Assembly: GCF_014649375.1 (NCBI RefSeq)
Contig: NZ_BMSX01000019.1
Span: forward strand, 152,541 to 216,540
DNA from: Streptomyces aurantiogriseus
GTDB taxonomy: Bacteria > Actinomycetota > Actinomycetes > Streptomycetales > Streptomycetaceae
Direction: 5' to 3'
Length of the DNA stretch: 64,000 bases
Positions 8,708 through 17,089 of this stretch are shown here, piece by piece. The translations under genes and the position numbers were made by a program. Every line of letters begins with the position of its first letter. The first letter of the stretch is position 1. The notes under the pieces were generated by a model. It made no database searches. It was not told the origin of the DNA and worked only from the letters and a program-made list of their open reading frames with translations.

Positions 8708-8726
8708 CCGACAGGGCTGCCGATGT

Positions 8727-8903
8727 GTGCGGTCCAGTGACGCGCACGTCTCTCCCCTGCGCGAACTTGCAGCGGCCCAGGAACGGCGGGTCGCCGTCGT
8801 CTTGCTGTGCGTCGTCATCGCGCTGGTCGTCAAGCTCACTCAACCGCACACGGGCCCGTTCGGAGTCGTGGTCACGTGGCTGGGAAAGGATTGGACGGGG
8901 TGA
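8727..8903 (+). CDS. Possible small membrane protein
   Basis: A 58-codon frame from GTG 8727 to TGA 8901-8903. The translation has a charged N-terminal part (LRELAAAQERR), one strong hydrophobic segment (VAVVLLCVVIALVVKL) and a short tail (GVVVTWLGKDWTG). GC bias in third codon positions is high, as expected for a coding frame here. The ribosome site is weak (AGGG about 11 nt upstream). It may be a small membrane protein or the remnant of a larger one. I do not recognise a family. Confidence 0.35.
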   Translation: MRSSDAHVSPLRELAAAQERRVAVVLLCVVIALVVKLTQPHTGPFGVVVTWLGKDWTG

Positions 8904-8958
8904 TGCTAGGGCTTGTAGCTTGCGGTGGACCGTGACACCGCCCGAGGAGGTGAGACCC

Positions 8959-9018
8959 ATGAACGCTGTATCGATGTGGGTGCTCCCCCTTCCCGTCACG
9001 ATCGGGCGATTGATGTAG
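8959..9018 (+). CDS. Candidate 19-codon leader peptide upstream of rox
   Basis: ATG 8959 follows a near-ideal Shine-Dalgarno sequence, GAGGAGGTGAG (8944-8954). The frame encodes MNAVSMWVLPLPVTIGRLM and ends at TAG 9016-9018. Its ribosome site is stronger than that of the rox gene itself. A hairpin begins 8 nt after the stop and ends just before the rox ribosome site. A short, strongly initiated ORF followed by a hairpin is the layout of translation-dependent attenuation. The peptide shows no run of a regulatory amino acid. Confidence 0.5.
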   Translation: MNAVSMWVLPLPVTIGRLM

Positions 9019-9025
9019 GTGTCGC

Positions 9026-9055
9026 CGGGAGCGCCTCGCCAACAAGGCACTCCCG
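9026..9055 (+). promoter_or_regulatory. Hairpin between the leader ORF and the rox ribosome binding site
   Basis: CGGGAGCGCCT (9026-9036) and AGGCACTCCCG (9045-9055) pair over 11 positions with one mismatch around an 8-nt loop. It lies between the leader ORF stop and the AAAGG (9056-9060) that serves the ATG at 9069. It could stall RNA polymerase or hinder ribosome loading. Confidence 0.5.
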
Positions 9056-9068
9056 AAAGGCAACACCT

Positions 9069-10616
9069 ATGCACTCTCAGCAGGTCACCGCCGAGCCGCC
9101 GTCGAACGACAGGGTCGAGCGTGACTCCACGGTGGGCGACGTCCCCGGAGTTCTCCAGTCGCCGGCCTCCGGCGCCGATGGCGCGCCCCTCGTCTTCGAT
9201 GTGATCATTGCCGGGTGCGGGCCGACTGGCGCGATGCTGGCCGCCGAACTGCGGCTGCACGATGTGCGGGTACTCGTTCTGGAGAAGGAAACCGAGCCCG
9301 CGTCGTTCGTCCGCATAGTCGGTCTGCATATTCGCAGTCTTGAGCTGATGGCGATGCGCGGACTGCTGGATCGCATCCTCCAGCATGGAAGACGGCGTCC
9401 GGCCGGCGGTTTCTTCGCCGCCATCCCCAAACCCGCGCCCAAGGACCTGGATTCCGCGTACGCCTATCTGCTGGGCATCCCGCAGCCGGTCATCGTTCAC
9501 CTGCTCGAGGAACATGCGATCCAACTGGGTGCGCAGGTCCGGCGCGGTTGCGCGGTCGCCGGTTTCGAGCAGGACGACGAGGGTGTGACCGTCGAGCTGG
9601 CCGACGGCGAACAGCTGCGTTCGCGCTACCTCGTCGGCTGTGACGGCGGGCGCAGTACGGTGCGTAAACGGCTCGGTGTCGGCTTCCCCGGCGAGCCCTC
9701 ACGGACCGAGACGCTGATGGGCGAGCTGGAAGTGGGTGTGCCGCAGGAGGAGGTCGCCGCCAAGGTGACCGAAATCCGCGAGACCCATCAGCGATTCTGG
9801 CTCCGGCCCTTCGGCGAAGGGGTCTACAGCGTCGTAGTCCCCGCCGCGGGAGTCAGCGACCGCGCGGAACCGCCCACCCTCGAGGACTTCAAACAACAGT
9901 TGCGCACCATCGCCGGAACCGATTTCGGCGTGCACTCCCCGCGCTGGATGTCCCGCTTCGGGGATGCCACCCGGCTGGCCGAACGTTATCGGGTCGGGCG
10001 GGTGCTGCTGGCCGGCGATGCGGCACACATCCATCCACCCACCGGCGGACAGGGCCTCAACCTGGGCGTTCAGGACGCATTCAACCTCGGCTGGAAACTG
10101 GCCGCACAGATCCGCGGCTGGGCGCCGGAAACACTGCTGGACACCTACCAGGCCGAACGTCATCCGGTCGCCGAGGACGTGCTGGACAACACCCGCGCCC
10201 AGATGGAACTGCACTCCACCGAACCGGGCCCGCAGGCCGTGCGCAGGCTGCTCACCGAACTGATGGACTTCGACGAGGTGAACCGCCATCTGATCGAGAA
10301 GATCACCGCGATCGGCATCCGCTACGACTTCGGCGCAGGCCCCGACCTGCTCGGCCGCCGCCTGCGCGACATCGACGTGAAACAGGGCCACCTCTACGGT
10401 CTGCTGCATCGCGGCCGCGGCCTGCTGCTGGACCGCACCGAACGCCTGACCGTCGGCGGCTGGTCGGACCGGGTCGACTACCTCGCGGATCCCACTGCGG
10501 TACTGGATGTTCCGTGCGTCCTGCTGCGCCCCGACGGCCACGTCGCCTGGATCGGCGACGATCAGCAGGACCTGGACGACCACCTCTTCCGCTGGTTCGG
10601 CGAACCCGCCAACTGA
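9069..10616 (+). CDS. rox: Rifampicin monooxygenase (Rox) homologue
   Basis: A 515-residue class A flavin monooxygenase. FAD site GCGPTG at 49-54, LVGCDGGRSTVRKRLG, and GDAAHIHPPTGGQGLN from about residue 316. Stretches such as TDFGVHSPRWMSRFGDATRL, VLDNTRAQM and VNRHLIEKITAI match what I remember of the Nocardia and Streptomyces rifampicin monooxygenases closely. Those enzymes oxidise the ansa-naphthohydroquinone and inactivate the drug. An N-terminal extension of about 40 residues precedes the usual start. ATG 9069 is chosen because AAAGG lies 8 nt upstream, although a later start is possible. The leader ORF and hairpin just upstream suggest regulated expression. Confidence 0.85.
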   Translation: MHSQQVTAEPPSNDRVERDSTVGDVPGVLQSPASGADGAPLVFDVIIAGCGPTGAMLAAELRLHDVRVLVLEKETEPASFVRIVGLHIRSLELMAMRGLLDRILQHGRRRPAGGFFAAIPKPAPKDLDSAYAYLLGIPQPVIVHLLEEHAIQLGAQVRRGCAVAGFEQDDEGVTVELADGEQLRSRYLVGCDGGRSTVRKRLGVGFPGEPSRTETLMGELEVGVPQEEVAAKVTEIRETHQRFWLRPFGEGVYSVVVPAAGVSDRAEPPTLEDFKQQLRTIAGTDFGVHSPRWMSRFGDATRLAERYRVGRVLLAGDAAHIHPPTGGQGLNLGVQDAFNLGWKLAAQIRGWAPETLLDTYQAERHPVAEDVLDNTRAQMELHSTEPGPQAVRRLLTELMDFDEVNRHLIEKITAIGIRYDFGAGPDLLGRRLRDIDVKQGHLYGLLHRGRGLLLDRTERLTVGGWSDRVDYLADPTAVLDVPCVLLRPDGHVAWIGDDQQDLDDHLFRWFGEPAN

Positions 10617-10712
10617 GATTTCGCCTGAGCAACCGAAAGGCCCGTGAGGATGATCGGAACGGCCACGGGGGCGAGGAACCGGCGGACTGGGCCATGCTCT
10701 CGTGCTTGGCAG

Positions 10713-11873
10713 TCAGGAAGGCTGGACCTCGTCGAAGAGGGCGAGGGCTTCGGAGGGGTCCGGGCTCACGAGGCGTTCCAGACCAGCCGTCGTGATGTTC
10801 GCCCACCTGCCGGCCCGTGCCCACATCTGTTCCTCGAAGGCGCGGACGGCCTCGTCCAGATCTCCAGGGCCGCGGGCGGCGGCGATGGACTCGGCGAGTT
10901 CGGCGCCTTCCAGCATCGCGAGGTTCGCGCCCACCCCCAACGGGGGCATCAGGTGGGCGGCGTCGCCCAGTAGCGTCACCCCGGAGACGTGGGCCCAGGT
11001 GTGGGACACGGGAAGGGCGTAGAGGGGGCGGTGGACGAAAGCTGTGCCGTGGCGGAGGAGGTCGAGGACGGGAGCGGCCCAGCCGTCGAACAGAGCCAAC
11101 AGGCTTGAGCGCACGGCCTCGACGTCGGACAGGTCCAGGCCCGCGCGCTGGTTCAGGCCCAGATGCCGGTCCGGGTTCGTGTGCCAGTCCAGGGGCACGC
11201 GGAACTGGGCGTATACCTTGACGTGGCCGCCGCTGTTGCGCTGGGCGACGAGCGCGCGGTTCACGCCGTACACAGCCACGGAACCGTCGCCGACCAGCCG
11301 GGCGAGGTCGGGGTGGCGGGTGTCGACGTCGTCCAGGGAGGTCTCGACCAAGGTGACGCCGGTGTACTGCGGCGTCGCGGACGAGACCGCCGGGCGGACC
11401 CGGGACCAGGCACCGTCAGCGCCGATCACGAGGTCGAACGTCTCCTGTCGCCCGTCCGCGAAATGGACCAGCACGCCATCCCGGCTCTCCGGCACCACCT
11501 CCGTCACGACCCGCCCCCACTGAACGTCCAGTGGCCCGAGCAACAGGTCACGGAGTTGCCCGCGGTCGATCTCGGGATTGGCCCGGTCACCCGGACGAGG
11601 TTGCCAGTCGCGGAGGACGGTCCCGTCCGCGTCCAGGATGCGCATGGCCTGCCCCTCGGGACGGGACAGCGCCTGGAACTCCGCCAGCACCCCCGCCTTC
11701 TCCAGCGCCAGTTGGCCCAGCCCCTCGTGCAGGTCCAGCGTGCCGCCCGCGGGACGGGCGTCGCGGGCGGGATCGCGTTCGAGGACGGTGACAGGGTGAC
11801 CATGACGGTGCAGGACGCGGGCGAAGGTAAGGCCGGCGGGGCCGCTGCCGATCACGGCGATACGGGGTCTCAT
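10713..11873 (-). CDS. TetX-like FAD-dependent monooxygenase
   Basis: A 386-residue class A flavoprotein: IAVIGSGPAGLTFARVL at the N-terminus, GGTLDLHEGLGQLALEKAG, NPEIDRGQLRDLLL, and GDAAHLMPPLGVGANLAML. The order and wording of these motifs resemble the tetracycline-inactivating Tet(X) group, though the GQGVN of Tet(X) is GVGAN here. Environmental relatives act on varied aromatic or polyketide substrates, so tetracycline inactivation is unproven. It converges with the rox homologue, putting two antibiotic-modifying-type flavoenzymes side by side. Confidence 0.8.
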   Translation of the reverse strand: MRPRIAVIGSGPAGLTFARVLHRHGHPVTVLERDPARDARPAGGTLDLHEGLGQLALEKAGVLAEFQALSRPEGQAMRILDADGTVLRDWQPRPGDRANPEIDRGQLRDLLLGPLDVQWGRVVTEVVPESRDGVLVHFADGRQETFDLVIGADGAWSRVRPAVSSATPQYTGVTLVETSLDDVDTRHPDLARLVGDGSVAVYGVNRALVAQRNSGGHVKVYAQFRVPLDWHTNPDRHLGLNQRAGLDLSDVEAVRSSLLALFDGWAAPVLDLLRHGTAFVHRPLYALPVSHTWAHVSGVTLLGDAAHLMPPLGVGANLAMLEGAELAESIAAARGPGDLDEAVRAFEEQMWARAGRWANITTAGLERLVSPDPSEALALFDEVQPS

Positions 11874-12204
11874 GTCGATACAACGTACGTCCCCTCACCA
11901 AGCCAGTCCCGGCCCGTCACCGAACCGAAACGACGGCGTGAGCCAGCGGATGGGTGATCCGCGTCGTGCTCAGTTGCGGGGCAGAAGGGCGCATGGTCGC
12001 ACGGGGCGGCCGAGGAGTCGGAACACGAGGGTGCGGTGGGCGGCGTGGAGGGTGCGGACGTCCGCGCGGTTGATGTCGGGTTTGACGGCGGGGCCGCCGT
12101 GGCGGGGGCGGCCGGGTTCGGTGCGGGGGGTGAAACTGGCGACCTCGCGTAATCGGCTGTCGCTATTCCTCAATGAGGGAGGGTTTGCGGTCACTGTGTG
12201 TGGC
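11874..12204. other. Intergenic region with no supported gene
   Basis: About 330 bp between the TetX-like start and the SDR remnant. The minus-strand frame of the remnant stays open into this stretch down to 11970, but the translation is Arg/Pro-rich and resembles no SDR C-terminus. I see no other gene, strong hairpin or repeat. Confidence 0.5.
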
Positions 12205-12532
12205 ACGACCGCCCCGCCGTCGTCCGGGAGTACTACCCCGGTGACGAACGAGGCAGCCGGCGCGGCGAGCTGGGTGATGGCCCAGGCCACCTCCTCCGGT
12301 CGGACGATCCGCTCGGGCTGGCCCTCGGCGGTCATGTCGGCGGCCAGCGGGTGATCCGGTCGTGCCCGGCTGCGGTCTCGCGGAGCGGTTCGGCCCGCCG
12401 GCCGATGGCCAGGACGTGGGCGCCCTCAGCGGCGAACGCGCGGGCGGTGGCCCGGCCGATGCCGGTGCCGGCCCCGGTGACGGCGACGATCCTGCTGATC
12501 GGAGGTCCAGTGCTGCTGTCCATGCCGGTCAT
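12205..12532 (-). pseudogene. Decayed short-chain dehydrogenase gene
   Basis: The N-terminal frame (start 12532) encodes a perfect SDR opening, VTGAGTGIGRATARAFAAEG and VLAIGRRAEPLRETA, and ends early at 12332. Shifting frame near 12350 restores LAADMTAEGQPERIV, then the sequence jumps directly to the SDR C-terminal motif RPEEVAWAITQLAAP and SFVTGVVLPDDGG. About 140 residues, including the catalytic YxxxK, are absent. The gene thus carries both a frameshift and a large in-gene deletion. An overlapping ATGA could give two short peptides, but neither could be an active enzyme. Confidence 0.8.
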
Positions 12533-12955
12533 CGTTCAACCCTGCCGCCAGTGGCAAGGTCAAGCGGCGGCTGTCTGAGCGGGTCGGCCGGGCGCTCACT
12601 CCCTCACCCGGGCACCGCCCGAGGAACCGCGGAGACGACCCGCAGGTGGCCGGATGCCGGCGCCGGATTCCGGTTCGCTGTCCGGGTCCGTCCGGCAGAA
12701 CGGGCAGCGAACGGGCACACCCCGGCTGGTGCGCGGGCAGCAGCTTCCCGCGCCGCGGGGCCCTCCACCGCGTCATCCAGGGGCTCCGCGCTCCGGAAAG
12801 CGGGCGCATTCGGTCATGAACTGCTCTACGACAAACCTGGTCAGTAAGGGCAATCGCCTTGTAGAAATTTGGCCACCGGAGCCCGATCGGGCAGGGCTCC
12901 GGGAAAAGCCGGCGCGAGCATATGGCGCGCAGAGCCGTGAAACGGAGGTGTCGCC
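12533..12955. other. Intergenic region upstream of the DeoR gene
   Basis: About 420 bp between the SDR remnant and the polyol operon. No frame gives a recognisable protein. A less GC-rich patch at about 12815-12870 is the likely promoter area for the DeoR-led operon, and a perfect hairpin follows it. Confidence 0.5.
12876..12902. promoter_or_regulatory. Perfect inverted repeat upstream of the DeoR gene
   Basis: CCGGAGCCC (12876-12884) and GGGCTCCGG (12894-12902), nine perfect pairs around a 9-nt loop, ending about 54 bp before the GTG start of the DeoR gene. It could be an operator for autoregulation or a leader hairpin. Confidence 0.45.
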
Positions 12956-13717
12956 GTGGACGCCGAGGAACGAAGACGCGGAATTCTGGAAACGGCGCGC
13001 CATTCCGGATCCGTGGACGTGGGAACGCTCGCCGCAGATCTCGGGGTCTCCAAGGAGACCGTGAGGCGCGATCTGAACCTGCTGGAGGGGCACGGGCTGG
13101 TCCGGCGTACCCACGGCGGTGCCCATCCCGTGGAGAGCGCGGGCTTCGAGACCACGCTCGCCTTCCGTACCACCATGCACGTCCCCGAGAAGTCCCGGAT
13201 CGCGACCGCCGCGGCCGAACTGCTCGGGGACGCCGAGACCGTCTTCATCGACGAGGGCTACACCCCGCAGCTCATCGCCGCCGCTCTCCCCCGCGACCGG
13301 CCACTGACCGTGGTCACCTCCTCGCTGGCCACCGCAGGTGACCTGGCTTCCGCCGAGAACATCACCGTGCTGCTGCTCGGCGGCCGGGTGCGTGGCGGGA
13401 CGCTGGCCACGGTCGACCACTGGGCGACCCGCATGCTGTCCGGCTTCGTCATCGACCTGGCGTACGTCGGCGCGAACGGCATCTCCCGCGAGTACGGACT
13501 CACCACCCCCGATCCCGCGGTCAGTGAGGTCAAGGCCCAGGTCCTCAGGACCGCCAGGCGCCGGGTGTTCTCCGGGGTTCATACGAAGTTCGGTGCCGTG
13601 AGCTTCTGCCGCTTCGCGGACGTCACAGAGTTCGAGGCGATCGTCACCGACGCCGGGCTGCCCGCCTCCGAGGCACACCGCTACTCACTGCTGGGTCCCG
13701 AGGTCATCCGGGTCTGA
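12956..13717 (+). CDS. DeoR family sugar-operon repressor
   Basis: A 253-residue DeoR-type regulator: N-terminal winged HTH (VDVGTLAADLGVSKETVRRD, about 19-38, then LVRRTHGGA) and the sugar-phosphate-sensing domain (FIDEGYT, LTVVTSSLATA, LLLGGRV, DLAYVGANGI). GTG start 12956 has GGAGGTG upstream. It sits directly before a polyol ABC transporter and dehydrogenase on the same strand, so it probably represses that operon until a phosphorylated sugar or polyol binds. Confidence 0.88.
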   Translation: MDAEERRRGILETARHSGSVDVGTLAADLGVSKETVRRDLNLLEGHGLVRRTHGGAHPVESAGFETTLAFRTTMHVPEKSRIATAAAELLGDAETVFIDEGYTPQLIAAALPRDRPLTVVTSSLATAGDLASAENITVLLLGGRVRGGTLATVDHWATRMLSGFVIDLAYVGANGISREYGLTTPDPAVSEVKAQVLRTARRRVFSGVHTKFGAVSFCRFADVTEFEAIVTDAGLPASEAHRYSLLGPEVIRV

Positions 13718-13804
13718 GCCGCGGTTCGTCTCCCCTCCCCATCCCACCCTCGCAAGCCGGGGGCCTGGTTCCCCATGCCCTCACGACATCCCCTGGAGTC
13801 AGTC

Positions 13805-15160
13805 ATGCGCACACGAAGAATGACCCATGTCCTCGTCACGGCCACGGCCGCGGGCTCGTTGCTGGTCGCCTGTAGCGGGGCGGGCGGATCTTCGAACTCC
13901 GATGGCGGGGGCAAGAGCATCAACGTGCTGATGGTCGGCAACCCGCAGATGGAGGACATCGCGAAGCTGACGAAGGACACGTTCACGAAGGACACCGGGA
14001 TCAAGGTGAACTTCACGGTCCTTCCCGAGAACGAGCTGCGCGACAAGGTCACCCAGGACGTCGCCACCCAGGCCGGTCAGTACGACGTCGCCACCATCGG
14101 CGCCTACGAGGTACCCGTCTGGGAGAAGAACGGCTGGCTGCACGAGCTCAGCTCCTATGCCGACAAGGACGCGAGCTTCGACAAGGCCGACCTGCTCAAG
14201 CCGATGGTCACGTCTCTGTCGGGGTCCGACGGCAAGCTCTACGCCCTGCCGTTCTACGGCGAGTCGTCGATGCTCATGTACAACAAGGACGTCATGCAGG
14301 CGAAGGGCATCACGGTGCCCGAGCGCCCGACCTGGCAGCAGATAGCCGACATCGCGGCCAAGGTCGACGGCGCCGAGCCCGGCATGCGGGGCATCTGCCT
14401 GCGCGGCCTGGCCGGCTGGGGCGAGCTCGGGGCGTCGCTGACGACCGTGGTCAACACCTTCGGCGGCACCTGGTTCACCAAGGACTGGAAGGCGCAGGTC
14501 AACAGCCCGGAATTCAAGAAGGCGACCAACTTCTACGTCGACCTGGTCCGCAAGCACGGGGAGGCGGGCGCGGCGCAGGCCGGGTTCACCGAGTGTCTGA
14601 ACGCGATGAGCCAGAAGAAGGTCGCGATGTGGTACGACGCGACCAGTGCGGCCGGGTCGCTGGAGGACCCCGCGTCCAGCAAGATCGCCGGTCATGTCGG
14701 CTACGCCTACGCTCCGACCGTCGCCACCAAGTCCAGTGGCTGGCTGTGGAGTTGGGCGTGGGCCATGCCCAAGACCACGAAGAACGCCGACGCGGCCTCG
14801 CAGTTCATGCTGTGGGCCTCCAGCAAGGAGTACGAGAAGCTGGTCGGCGAGAAGCTCGGCTGGTCGCGCGTCCCGGCCGGCAAGCGGGCCAGCACGTACG
14901 AAATCCCGGAGTACCAGAAGGCCGCCGCGTCGTTCGGTGACATCACCCTGAAGTCCATCGAGGGAGCCGACCCGGCCAACCCGGGCGTCCAGCCCCGGCC
15001 GACCGTGGGCATCCAGTACGTGGCCATCCCCGAGTTCCAGGACCTGGGCACGAAGGTCACCCAGGAGATCTCCGCCGCCATCGCCGGAAAGACCAGCGTG
15101 GACAAGGCGCTCAACGACGGCCAGAAGCTCGCCGAGGACGTCGCCAAGAACTACCAGTGA
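13805..15160 (+). CDS. Polyol/sugar ABC transporter substrate-binding lipoprotein
   Basis: A 451-residue family 1 solute-binding protein. The signal peptide ends in a lipobox (SLLVACSGAGG), so it is a membrane-anchored lipoprotein. Motifs such as YDVATIGAYEVPVWEKNGWL and LYALPFYGESSMLMYNKD recall sorbitol/mannitol-binding proteins. ATG 13805 has GGAG 8 nt upstream; the upstream ATG at 13775 would bury the signal peptide. First structural gene of the DeoR-headed operon, followed by two permeases and a dehydrogenase. Confidence 0.85.
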   Translation: MRTRRMTHVLVTATAAGSLLVACSGAGGSSNSDGGGKSINVLMVGNPQMEDIAKLTKDTFTKDTGIKVNFTVLPENELRDKVTQDVATQAGQYDVATIGAYEVPVWEKNGWLHELSSYADKDASFDKADLLKPMVTSLSGSDGKLYALPFYGESSMLMYNKDVMQAKGITVPERPTWQQIADIAAKVDGAEPGMRGICLRGLAGWGELGASLTTVVNTFGGTWFTKDWKAQVNSPEFKKATNFYVDLVRKHGEAGAAQAGFTECLNAMSQKKVAMWYDATSAAGSLEDPASSKIAGHVGYAYAPTVATKSSGWLWSWAWAMPKTTKNADAASQFMLWASSKEYEKLVGEKLGWSRVPAGKRASTYEIPEYQKAAASFGDITLKSIEGADPANPGVQPRPTVGIQYVAIPEFQDLGTKVTQEISAAIAGKTSVDKALNDGQKLAEDVAKNYQ

Positions 15161-15175
15161 CCCGCACGCATCGCT

Positions 15176-15196
15176 CGGCCGGCCCGGCGCCGGCCG
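15176..15196 (+). promoter_or_regulatory. Intercistronic hairpin after the binding-protein gene
   Basis: CGGCCGGC (15176-15183) and GCCGGCCG (15189-15196) with a 5-nt loop, in the 82-bp gap between binding-protein and permease genes. Such hairpins commonly stabilise the 5' message and keep binding-protein levels above those of the permeases. Confidence 0.45.
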
Positions 15197-15242
15197 GGCA
15201 CCGCCTGCCCACCCTGGCCGTCACCGGCAGAGGAACCCATTC

Positions 15243-16202
15243 ATGACCACGCTCACCGCTGCTCCCAAGACAGCACCACCACCCGCCCGTACCCGGAAGT
15301 CCTCGGGCATCGACAAGGGGCGCCGCCGCATCCCGCTGCTGCCGGCGCTGGTCTTCACCATCGTCGTCACGCAGCTGCCCTTCGTGGCCACGCTCGTCAT
15401 CTCCACCTTCCAGTGGAACATCCTGCGGCCGGGCGAGAAGCACTTCGTCGGCCTGTCCAACTTCACGTTCGTCTTCACCGACGAGCGGCTGCGCACAGCG
15501 GTGCTCAACACCGTCGTCCTCACCGCGTCGGTGGTGCTCCTCAGCGTGGTCCTCGGCCTCGGTCTGGCCATGCTGCTCGACCGCCGCTTCGCCGGCCGCG
15601 GGCTCGCGCGGACGATGCTCATCGCGCCGTTCCTCGTCATGCCGGTCGCGGCGGCGCTGTTGTGGAAGCACGCGATCTACAACCCCGACTACGGGCTGCT
15701 CAACGGCACTCTCAACGCCGTCTACCGCTTCTTCGGCGCGGCCAACGGCCCCACCATCGACTGGGTGTCGTCGTATCCCATGCCCGCCGTCGTCATCTCG
15801 CTGGTGTGGCAGTGGACCCCGTTCATGATGCTGATCCTCCTGGCCGGCCTGCAGGCACAGCCCGGTGACGTCCTGGAGGCGGCCCGCGTCGACGGGGCGT
15901 CCGCCATGGCCACCTTCCGCCACATCACCTTGCCGCACCTGCGCCAGTACATCGAGCTGGGCATCCTGCTCGGCACGATCTACGTCGTGCAGACCTTCGA
16001 CGCGGTCTACACCATCACCCAGGGCGGCCCCGGCTCCCAGACCACCAACCTGCCCTACGAGATCTACCTGACCATGTTCCGCAAGTACGAGTACGGCCAG
16101 GCAGCCGCCGCCGGTGTCGTCGTCGTCCTCGGCTCGATCGTGATCGCGACCTTCGCGCTGCGCACCATCGCGTCGCTGTTCCGCGAGGAGGTGTCCCGAT
16201 GA
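15243..16202 (+). CDS. Sugar ABC transporter permease (MalF type)
   Basis: A 319-residue inner-membrane permease with six predicted hydrophobic segments. The binding-protein-dependent transport signature for ATPase contact is present (LEAARVDGASAMATFRHITLP). ATG 15243 has AGAGGAA upstream. It overlaps the next permease by 4 nt (ATGA), so the two are translated together. A charged N-terminal tail (ARTRKSSGIDKGRRR) precedes the first membrane helix. Confidence 0.9.
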   Translation: MTTLTAAPKTAPPPARTRKSSGIDKGRRRIPLLPALVFTIVVTQLPFVATLVISTFQWNILRPGEKHFVGLSNFTFVFTDERLRTAVLNTVVLTASVVLLSVVLGLGLAMLLDRRFAGRGLARTMLIAPFLVMPVAAALLWKHAIYNPDYGLLNGTLNAVYRFFGAANGPTIDWVSSYPMPAVVISLVWQWTPFMMLILLAGLQAQPGDVLEAARVDGASAMATFRHITLPHLRQYIELGILLGTIYVVQTFDAVYTITQGGPGSQTTNLPYEIYLTMFRKYEYGQAAAAGVVVVLGSIVIATFALRTIASLFREEVSR

Positions 16203-17089
16203 GCACTCACACAGCAACCGACGCCGCGCCCGGCGCGAGGCTCAAAAAACTCATCCACCGCCACGACGACCCCGGGGGCGCACCCCGGCTGTCGCCCCTG
16301 TGGACCTTCGTCGCCTGGCTCGCCACACTGGCGTTCTTCGCGCCGGTGGCCTGGATGGTGCTCACCTCCTTCCACCAGGAAGCCGACGCGGCGACCAACC
16401 CACCCACCCCCTTCGTCCCGCTCACCTTCGACCAGTACAAGCTGCTGTTCAGCCGGGACATCACCCCCTTCCTCCTCAACTCAGCCATGGCCAGCGTGAT
16501 TTCGACGCTGCTGGTGCTCGCCCTGGCCGTACCGGCGGCCTACGCGCTGTCCATCAAGCCGGTCGAGAAATGGACCGACGTGATGTTCTTCTTCCTGTCC
16601 ACCAAGTTCCTCCCCGCCATCGCGGCCCTGCTGCCCGTGTACCTGATCGTCAAGGACGCCGGGATGCTGGACAACGTATGGACGCTGATCATCCTCTACA
16701 CCGCCATGAACCTGCCGATCGCGGTGTGGATGATGCGCTCGTTCCTCGCCGAGGTCCCCAAGGAGATCCTGGAAGCCGCCGAAGTCGACGGCGCCAACCT
16801 GCCCACCGTGCTGTGGCGCATCGTCGCACCGGTCGCCATGCCCGGACTCGCCGCCACCTCGCTGATCTGCTTCATCTTCAGCTGGAACGAGTTCATGTTC
16901 GCCGTCAACCTCACCGCCACCCAGGCCTCCACCGCACCGGTCTTCCTCGTCGGCTTCATCACCAGCGAAGGCCTCTTCCTCGCCCGGCTCTGCGCCGCCG
17001 CCACCTTGGTCTCCCTGCCCGTCCTCATCGCCGGTTTCGCCGCCCAGGACAAACTGGTCCGGGGCCTGTCCCTAGGAGCAGTCAAGTGA
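16199..17089 (+). CDS. Sugar ABC transporter permease (MalG type)
   Basis: A 296-residue permease partner with six membrane segments and the coupling loop EILEAAEVDGANLPTVLWRI. It starts inside the preceding stop and its own stop overlaps the next GTG start, so the operon is tightly coupled. No ATPase gene follows; in Streptomyces such importers usually borrow the shared ATPase MsiK encoded elsewhere. Confidence 0.9.
   Translation: MSTHTATDAAPGARLKKLIHRHDDPGGAPRLSPLWTFVAWLATLAFFAPVAWMVLTSFHQEADAATNPPTPFVPLTFDQYKLLFSRDITPFLLNSAMASVISTLLVLALAVPAAYALSIKPVEKWTDVMFFFLSTKFLPAIAALLPVYLIVKDAGMLDNVWTLIILYTAMNLPIAVWMMRSFLAEVPKEILEAAEVDGANLPTVLWRIVAPVAMPGLAATSLICFIFSWNEFMFAVNLTATQASTAPVFLVGFITSEGLFLARLCAAATLVSLPVLIAGFAAQDKLVRGLSLGAVK

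Noticed and set aside
12654..13064. Plus and minus frames in the DeoR upstream region
   Set aside because: None resembles a protein family, and the plus frame runs through the hairpin and into the DeoR gene in another frame.
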